This document shows positions 56,030 through 64,000 of a DNA stretch of 64,000 bases, piece by piece. Numbering within the stretch: the first letter of the stretch is position 1; the number at the start of each line of letters is the position of its first letter. This stretch comes from Heliopora coerulea. Lineage: Eukaryota; Cnidaria; Anthozoa; Scleralcyonacea; Helioporidae. Where the stretch lies: assembly GCA_030142905.1 (NCBI GenBank), contig JASJOG010000047.1, forward strand, positions 391,001-455,000. The letters run 5' to 3'. Both the position numbers and the translations under genes were made by a program. The notes under the pieces were generated by a model. That model was not told the origin of the DNA. It searched no databases and saw only the letters and a list, made by a program, of their open reading frames with translations.

Positions 56030-57640
56030 AATAATGTTTATTCCACTTTCTTGCAGTTAAAATGTAAACTGAATTAATAAGAGATAATTACAATGTTGCT
56101 ACTACTACTAAAAATAATGTACAAATTCTAATAACAATCCAATATTGCTAACTAATAATGTTCGAATCTAATAACGATCTAATCACACATGATATTTGGT
56201 TGCGAAAAAGTCGTGGCTTCTCTTAGTTCTTTTCAGTGGTTTGGTAGGCTGCGTAGTGCCTGATCTTAAGTTATACGGTATAGTCTCCAACATCCGCAAC
56301 TGCACCAGGAATGCCAATGGGTGTTCTCTACTCTCCACCATCTCTGTCATAAACTTCCTACATAAACTGTCTCGTCTATCTGATAGAGTGTTTTCATTAG
56401 TCAGCACCAGGGAGTGATCGTATGAGCAGTCCGGGTAAATGATCTTAAAAGCCCTTTTTTGAATTGATTCAATGCTATTACAGAGGTACTCAGGGATATT
56501 TTGCCAGACTTGAACGGCATATTCTAAGATAGACCTAACAATACTCCTATAGACATTCAATAAGTCTGATGTATTCATGCCCGCTCTTTTCAGTAGTCGT
56601 AAGGCATAAAGTCTGTTAGATGCCTTAATAACAAGGTAATCTATATGATAATTCCATTTGAGGTCTTCACTGATAACTACTCCTAAGAGTTTATACGAGG
56701 AAACACGCTCAATTTCACAATTACCTACCCAAAACGATCTCATTACTATATTTGGATTTTTCATAAAATTTACCACCATTTCTTTACATTTTTTAGGGTT
56801 AAGTTTCATACTATGATTAACACAGTATTCATGAATATCCCTAACCGCTAGATCTAACAAACTGATTGAATTACGTGGGATTATGTAAAAGACCGTCGTA
56901 TCGTCTACGTATTTAGTCCTAAGGCGCCAATCAACAAGGAGACTATTGATCATGATGGCAAATAGTGTGATACCAAGCTTGGTCCCTTGTGGTATTCCGC
57001 CATAAGTGTGGCGCCAAGGGGACAGGGAGTTACCAATCCTCACTGCTTGTGTCCTATTTGTCAGGAAAGCTCTAATCCATACATATAATGTTTGATCTAT
57101 TTGAAGAGAACTCAGTTCGTGAAGCAGGATGTTATGATCGATGATGTCAAATCCTTTTGAAAAATCTGCAAAAAATATGCGAGCACTACAATTTCCAGAA
57201 TCGAGAGCCACGTATATAACGTGCAATAAATAAATCAATGCGTGGGTAGTCGAGTGGCCTTTCCGGGCATACTGCGAGTGTCCATACTACACTCGATTTG
57301 TTTCAGAAGTCTTCTATGAGTAAACCCTCCAAGACCTTAGCCAAACAGCTTGTTAGGGCTATTGGTCTGAGGTCACTTTTAATGTTCACAGATGGAAAAA
57401 CTTACGGGACTGGTGTAATAATAGACTTTTTTAACGTGTCCGGTATGAACCCCTCTCTAAGTGATTGATTGTATATATCCTTGATAATGGGAACAAATTC
57501 AGGTGCAAATTCTTTGAGTAATCTATTGGAGATTCCGTCCGGAGATTAGCCACATATCAGGCCAAGATGTTATAAGGTCATAAGATATAATGGACGGGGT
57601 GTTGCCTCGTCAGTCAGCAGTGGGAAACCAACTGGGGTCC
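56030..57640 (-). mobile_element. CR1/L2-like LINE, 5'-truncated and degenerate
   Basis: On the minus strand the element begins with decayed RT motifs (SPDGISNRLLKEF near 57530, then FIPDTLKKSIITPV and SDLRPIALTSCLAKVLEG near 57340-57450). It continues in the open frame below and ends near 56030 in TTTGATTTGATTGAA, a short repeated tail typical of L2/CR1 elements. Stops and frame changes upstream of 57280 show it is dead. Confidence 0.7.
56183..57275 (-). pseudogene. CR1/L2 reverse transcriptase, C-terminal part
   Basis: About 360 residues stay open: GHSQYARKGHSTTHALIYLL, FFADFSKGFDIIDHNIL (motif A; Gly replaces the usual Ala of SKAFD), GGIPQGTKLGITLFAIMIN (motif B), TKYVDDTTVF (YxDD box), then the thumb and the conserved LRLLKRAGMN and LEYAVQVWQNIPEYL segments. 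The frame has no start and is preceded by a TAG. It is a retrotransposon remnant, not a host gene. Confidence 0.75.
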
Positions 57641-60600
57641 TTCCATGTTCGACTATTTGGGAGACAGACATAAGAGGGAAAAAGGACCGTCACTAGGCCA
57701 TTTCTCCCAAATGACTGTAATATTGGTACTGTCGGCACCCAATTGATGATCAAATTTTGGTACTAATACCACCTCTCGTTTTCTTTCTGTCTGTGTGTAA
57801 CCATGTTTCTTTCTGTCTGTGTGTAACCATTTTGTAACCATGATGTGATTATGACATAATGCATTTTGAATGACATGGTTTGGTATCGCATTGTATAGTA
57901 TGATATGGCAAAGTATGGTATGATATGGCATAATACTATATTGTATGACATGCGATAGTGTCAAATACCGTGGCATGGTTTGCCCGGTGTGATATAAGAC
58001 ATATGATGTAACATAAAATATTAGATGTAATATGTGATACGATCCAGGCTAGACTTTGTCCTCGTTCACCTACGTGGGAAATTACAGAAGGCTTGTTTGA
58101 TGCTTTCCCACGCTCTTCACATCAGCCTCTCTTGCATTTGCATCGGCTATGTTGGACTAAATTTCGGTGATAACCGCTTCATTGTACTACATCCAACAGT
58201 TTTTTTGAGATCTCGCCCAAAATGAACAGATCGCGATTGTGCAGTAAACGAAAGTCATCGTATAAATGAATTATTCCCTCGGTCTGGACAGTAGTAACTG
58301 AGGAATTTCCTGTTTAGAAGCAGATAACGTATGTCTGGTAATTGATTATATTTTCTCTTTTCTGTTTTATCTGTGTTCTGTTGTGGGTATAGCTTATATG
58401 CACGTTACCAGGGAGCTTTGAAATGTAAACAGGTTATTTCTATTTACGCAAATTCATTCAAGAAATTTTTAAAACACTTGGGATAGTTGTTGTGTTTCAA
58501 TTGTTCATCGTTGAGTTTGGCTGAGGACCTAAGTAGTTAGGTCAATGAAAAATTGCCTGAACACAACCAATAAAAAATAAAAATTTGATTTTCCTGGAGT
58601 CTTCTGACAAAAACAAAATTCCTGGTTTAATAGCTAAAAGGTCGTAAATATCAATTAACCAACAGAGGGAAGGCAATTTTAAATTACAGTTGGATAACCA
58701 CGCTATGGTTTTTTGCACCCCAGTATCAATTACTTGTTACATGTTTTAAATTGTGATTAACAGAAGGCGAGGTCCATGCGGGAAGGTACTTACCTGAGGC
58801 TATTGTACCAACCGAGCGACGAAGGAGAGAGTTTTGTGCGAAAAACCCAAGTGTAAATACTCTCCTATGCATGCCGACCGAGCAAACGAGGTTGAGAAGG
58901 AATTTATTATATAGCTTTTTGGTTGTTTTTCTTTCCCATGTTTAACTGAGTTTTCGTCGTCGGATGTCGCTTTGTAACTTACTTTGTAACTTTTTAGTTT
59001 TGCTTCTTGTTTCCACCAATTGAACCATTATTTATCCTACATTTATACAATTAGCTTTCAACAAAAGCCGCACTAGTGTTCCAGCCAGGCTTTTCCGTCA
59101 AAACTTACTGGTCCGGAATAAAAAGCGTATTGGACCAGTCCAACATCGTAAAACCTCGGACAGATCGGGAACCAATCAGCACGCGTAATTTTGCGAATTG
59201 ACCGCTGGGAGGGATGTTTCGAAAGTTTTGAAAATCCAGAATTTCTTGGGAAGGAATTTTCCGGACTTCCATCCGAAAAGGACAGTTTTGCGGCGATAGG
59301 ATGAACTCATTTTTCTCCTTCAAATTGCTTTTTACTCTGTTTTCTTATATAGGAGTAGCAGCAGACTCCCTAATGCTGAGCGAAGATCTTGATAGGAGGG
59401 ACGAAATTAGGAGGGGCCAAGGAAAATCTTGAAATTTAAAGTAATTAGGGACCCGTTTTGGTCATTCTGTCCATACATTTCACAAAAGTCTATCCCTATG
59501 CAACAGTTCAATTAAGTAATTTTTTCACAGTTTGTTCCCCATTGGGAAGAATCTTTGCAAAAATCGTACCACGACTGTTGAGTGCAGAAGGATTTTAGTC
59601 GGAGAATCCCGCACTAATTATCATTTTTTCCACGGGAGCTGTAACCCCAATCCCCTTTCTGGCACCATCCCTGTTAGGATGGTATAATTGCTAAATGGTG
59701 TTGAGACTGTCGAAAAGAAATTAAAGATATGTGCCCTTGCTCTAAATAGGATAAATAAATGGCTGTAACCCTGAAATTCGTTGTACCTTTAATTGTGTAC
59801 TAGTTACACCACTGCATTTAGTCCTCTTCTTTACACCATAATTATTACTAGTTGGCTTCCAAAGATGTGTATTTAGCACTTCGTTAATCTATCCCCCTGG
59901 TGAGCGCCAGCAGACTTTCCTGTCACATATTAGAATTTAGGTTGATATACTGATCCTCAGGTGAAGAAGTAGCTTTACATCCGTCTCACCTTACAAAACA
60001 GCCTTGGGGAAAGGACCCAACATCTTTAAAACTCTTAGCTATTATTTATTTTGTACCTTTTGAGTTCTCTTAATTTAGCTGCAATCTGACTTTGAGAAGC
60101 GTCTACACATTGGCTAAAAGGTCAGGGAGAGGTTTTTATTTTAATATGAACTTGTTTATATGTTCATCCGACCATAATCTTTTGTTTTCCAGAGGTTTTT
60201 AAAATACATTTGAAATTTAAATTGCTGATGATATGAATTCTTGTAGCATTAAGAACTGACGTATTGTTCTGCCTTTATTTCAACTGAGAGTTAATTTTTT
60301 GTAGTTTAGGTATTTTAGGTGTACATACAAGCTGATGAAAATGATGTTATACATTTATGAACAGCGATGTTCTTCAACGTTTATTTGGCTAAAGTGCTCG
60401 CCAAAAGCCGAATACGAAAAGGATCGAAGATGCGTTTTGAAACGAAGATTTGATACTTCATCCAAAGGTGAATACCCAATGGCGAATCTCGAAGAAAGTG
60501 ATGCATGAATTGGAAGATTTCACACAATTATTTTCACACAATTAGAAGACAAATTAGAACCACAAGCTTTCTGCCTTATGTCCATGGCATAGGGGCAGAG

Positions 60601-61560
60601 AAACATGAATGGCAACTGACAGAGGGTTTTCAAGTAATGAGGCACCAAGTACTTTTGTTAAATATGGATGTTGTCTAACTGAGAATTAAGCACGTTGACA
60701 GTGGCGTTCACACTGAATGACATTAGTTATGTTTTTCGGGGTTAGTTATTTTAGTATGTCTCGGAGTTCTGAAAAACTTGCTTGAGCTGAGAAACTAGGA
60801 TGAAAATGATGTTGAAGATTAGCCGGGTTTTATTCTCTTTAAATAATAACCTACGAAGAGCTTATTAGTTAAGTAAAAACCGGCCTTTCCGTGATATAAT
60901 CGCGTAATGCTCCATGGAATAATCAAAACAACTGCCTGCATTCAAAATGAAGTGACTACTCCCATGTTAATAACCTATGGAAAACAAAAGAATATGGTCT
61001 GATGAGTTTCTAAAAAATGATTAATGGAAACGATTCTCAAAGTCAGATTATAGTTAAATTTTAATAATCTAGCTTTAATTATATAATTTCATCATCATTA
61101 ACTAGTTGTAATCATCATAGTCATTTGTACATTAGTGCAAATAACTGTGATAATTAAAACTAGATATATGTGTACGCAACAACCCTCGCCCACCTTTCCA
61201 ATATATTTATCGAAAATTCGAGTAAGATTGATAGCTTTCCAACAGACAAGTCGTCCTACCTGTAACTGGAAGAGTGAATGCTAAAAACAGAAACACAGTT
61301 TGGCTGCAAATTTACAACAATTCAAATTGGAAATTATTTTATATTTAAACAGCTCTTCGTCGTGCTTACGATTAAAAGTTAAATTCTGCTTTATTGAAAC
61401 AAAACGTTCTGTGAGAATAACCTTTAACGGCTTAATGACATCCATTCTCACAATTAAACAATGGATGCTCGTATCAAGACTCTGTATTAGTTGCGAGCTT
61501 GTGGTATTTCGTGTCGTTCCCAATCAAATTTCTCACTCATTTTGCATTTTATGGTTATAT
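57641..61560. other. No recognisable gene
   Basis: Open frames are short, compositionally ordinary and without domain signatures. A degenerate low-complexity stretch with TATGATATGGCA-type words runs from about 57840 to 58040. I see nothing else to annotate. Confidence 0.5.
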
Positions 61561-61577
61561 CATAACCACATGGGGCC

Positions 61578-61658
61578 CGATTGTTCAAAGCACGATTAAC
61601 GTTAATCCAGGATTACCAGTTAATCTGTTGTTTTGGTTTCGCTTATTTTGAACAATCG
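61578..61658. repeat. Short inverted repeat (MITE-like)
   Basis: CGATTGTTCAAA at 61578-61589 and TTTGAACAATCG at 61647-61658 are exact complements. Between them lie self-complementary words (GATTAACGTTAATC). Confidence 0.5.
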
Positions 61659-62084
61659 AGTTCAGATTTCACAGCTTGAAACTTTTTTTTATACTCTCAA
61701 AATCTTTAAGAGAAAATTCAAATTTTTCTCAGCAGCATGATCGGACAGGTATCCACAATATTTCCGCTAATCTTCGGTTGAGCTAATCGTCTTCTGAAGA
61801 ACCTGCCCCTGGTTGCCAGAACATTTTTAACTACATTGTTCATGTCGTGAAGGGGAAATGGTGCTTGCCAACACCAAGCTTCAGTAATAATTGAGTTTAC
61901 TCGACGACAAGCTTTTTCGCCCTAATTCCGTTCTTGTATTAGCATTATTTTTGATTGTTGTAACTGTTATAGGAGTGCTGAGAGTGACGTTAAAATAACA
62001 GAGAATTTGTTTTGAAATATAAATTTCATCCGCTCCTGGCGTATGTGATCCTGTGTTAGAAATCGCATGTGCTTATGCGAATGA

Positions 62085-62085
62085 G

Positions 62086-62127
<42 letters not shown>

Positions 62128-62172
62128 CATATATATATATATACATACATATATATATATATACATATATAA

Positions 62173-62209
<37 letters not shown>
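62085..62209. repeat. (TA)n microsatellite
   Basis: The tract is about 125 bp of TA dinucleotides interrupted by ACATACAT. A shorter related tract lies at 62370-62402, so the hammerhead-like motif sits between two TA tracts. Confidence 0.9.
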
Positions 62210-62212
<3 letters not shown>

Positions 62213-62321
62213 ACGCTCACTAGTCTCTAGTTAGAGCACTCTGGCATGGCTTAGATGTACCACAAGTGTGGGACATTTGAGTTGCCTATATAATATAGGC
62301 TTCTCCATCCTGCTCGTCAGC

Positions 62322-62367
62322 ACTACACTAATGAGGCCCAGTAGGCCGAAACGGTTCCGTCTGTAGT
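62322..62367 (+). ncRNA. Type I hammerhead-ribozyme motif with one core substitution
   Basis: Helix I is ACTACA (62322-62327) with TGTAGT (62362-62367), six perfect pairs. The core CTAATGA (62328-62334) differs from CUGANGA at one position, G5 to A. Helix II is GGCC-CAGTA-GGCC (62335-62347). GAAA is at 62348-62351. Helix III is ACG/CGT with a short loop, and the cleavage triplet GTC is at 62359-62361. Every structural part is present in the right order. G5 is essential in known hammerheads, so this copy is probably inactive, but its relatives elsewhere in the genome may cleave. Confidence 0.65.
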
Positions 62368-62402
62368 TATATGTATATGTATATGTATATATATATATAT
62401 AT

Positions 62403-64000
62403 GTGGTAGGTAGACTGGGGACTACAAGAATGCGAAGTGCAAGAAACGAGGAAAGGACTAGTCTCTAAATCTTCATGAGACCTTGGAGTAACCGTACAGC
62501 ATGCCAACCTGTTCTTAACAGTCTGTTCACAGGAATTATTCAAAGAAACTCGCTATCTTAAAAAACGGCAACACATACGACAAACACTTTAATAATTTCT
62601 TTTCTCGTGCTTTGTGCATTTTTACTTCTTACCAAGCAGTTGTTTTGAGATACAAAAAGTTAATTAGCGTAGAAAATAGTAAGAACAGAATACAAGAACA
62701 TTGCTTGTGTATAAACACAGCTTGTTCGAGACATACGTATTGTCAACTAAGTTATTAGATACGATTAAGTAGATATTAAGGGATTGTAAAAGGTGAGTTT
62801 GCTTCCTTTCCACTAACTCGTGCAACTTGATCAAAAATGTTCACAAGCCACCATTACTGTCCTGAAATAATGAATAAATTCAGTTAGATACAGAAAGTTG
62901 GTGTTCTTATACTGATTTATCAAACGAGGAAAGAGACCACTGACGCCATGCAGGTAGCCTGAACAGAAAAGTCAATATATCTATAAATGCTAACAGTATA
63001 TTATAACCGCAAATAAATCTTTAAAAATCCCATCCAACAAAACATCAGACTCTAAACATTCTTCGATGCAAAATGCTGATATAGTATATTTTAAATTTAT
63101 TTAACCAGCATTTAAAGCCGTAGTGAAAACATAGTTGGTCTAAAATTATGCAATCTTGTTAGAATGGAAACGACATAATACTACCTAGTTTTATGTGAAA
63201 TAGTATAAATTCAAATACAGTAATTAGTCATTTATATTAAGAGATTGAACGGGATAAAACCACAAAATCACCTTTTTCTACTAGTGTTTTACATTAGCAA
63301 GTTTCCAGATGTCGAACATTAATTATTCAAGTCTGATCCACAATCTGACTGTCATAATTTCCTACATGTGTACAAAAGGTGAACAATTAAACGTCAAACG
63401 CGCCGGCTTTCGTGTGGTCCAGGATATACTCAAGAAAATTTTGAAATCCTTACATCACTAACATGTTATTTCAGAATTTCAAGAGTATTTTTGAATAACA
63501 TTTAAAGCTCCCGAAAACATTTCCATTGTATAACCCACGACCAACAACTTAGGCAAACACCTTTACCTCTCCTCTCAATAAAGCTCTGACATTAAAACCA
63601 GAAATTAAAATGGAAATCAGACCAACAACTTATAAACAAAGACGATATAAATTAAATTCAACTACGCCATCCAAACGTTTACTATCATCGTGTTTACCCT
63701 ACAGTACCGACTTTGGTGTATCCACGAGGATTTTTTTAACACAAAAGTAACACGTTAAAAAAAAAGAATCCAATTTAAACCGATCTCGAGCATTAAAAAT
63801 GCAATTAAATAAATCTTCACTAAATGTAATTCCGATTTAGTTTCCATGCATTACATTCATGATTTAAATAAATAATGAGAAAAACAACTAAATTTACAAT
63901 AAAAAACATACGTGAGTATATCCATCCAAATTATAAATTTAACATTTACCTGACGCATAACAACCATAGAACTCAATCCTCATCGAGACATGACCATACC
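62403..64000. other. No recognisable gene at the window end
   Basis: The sequence is AT-rich with only short, unremarkable open frames. I see no repeat, element end or RNA gene that can be supported. Confidence 0.5.

Noticed and set aside
57653..57976. 107-residue minus-strand frame with repeated His/Tyr/Ile words
   Set aside because: It derives from degenerate low-complexity TATGATATGGCA-type sequence.
61967..62182. 71-residue Tyr/Ile frame
   Set aside because: It is a translation of the TA microsatellite.

Overview
The window looks like nuclear DNA of a cnidarian, most likely an anthozoan (coral or sea anemone). The reasons are AT-rich sequence, spliced genes with GT-AG introns, abundant microsatellites, and a dense mix of Kolobok, hAT, Penelope-like, restriction-endonuclease-type LINE and CR1/L2 elements. 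The organism is an inference from gene and transposon style; no rRNA or marker gene is present.

Two host genes form the backbone, both on the + strand. They are tandem paralogues encoding patched-domain (PTCHD3-like, RND/sterol-sensing-domain) membrane proteins. Copy 1 spans about 2575-26552 and copy 2 about 41007-55237. Each can be built from five exons with matching phases: a short start exon, one 2144-nt exon carrying most of the protein, a 186-nt exon, a roughly 200-nt exon, and a short terminal exon. Predicted proteins are 883 and 875 residues. The two sequences agree closely except at the extreme N and C termini.

Almost everything else is transposable elements, mostly inside the introns of these two genes. 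Intron 1 of copy 1 (17 kb) holds a Penelope fragment, a complete Kolobok DNA transposon (7007-11484, TTAA duplication, two intact genes on opposite strands), and a cluster of R2-like LINE copies with TAA-repeat tails, followed by a 440-bp microsatellite. Introns 3 and 4 of copy 1 hold two non-autonomous inverted-repeat DNA elements. Between the genes lies a complete hAT element (29735-34750, 8-bp duplication). Its transposase is fused to an N-terminal OTU/vertnin-like domain. Intron 4 of copy 2 holds a long Penelope-like element (51798-54692) with a perfect 132-bp palindrome at its 5' end. A degenerate CR1/L2 LINE lies downstream on the minus strand.

Hammerhead-ribozyme-like cores typical of Penelope-like element terminal repeats recur through the window. 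The best one, at 62322-62367, has all three helices and the GUC cleavage triplet but one core substitution. From 57.6 kb to the end I see no protein-coding gene.
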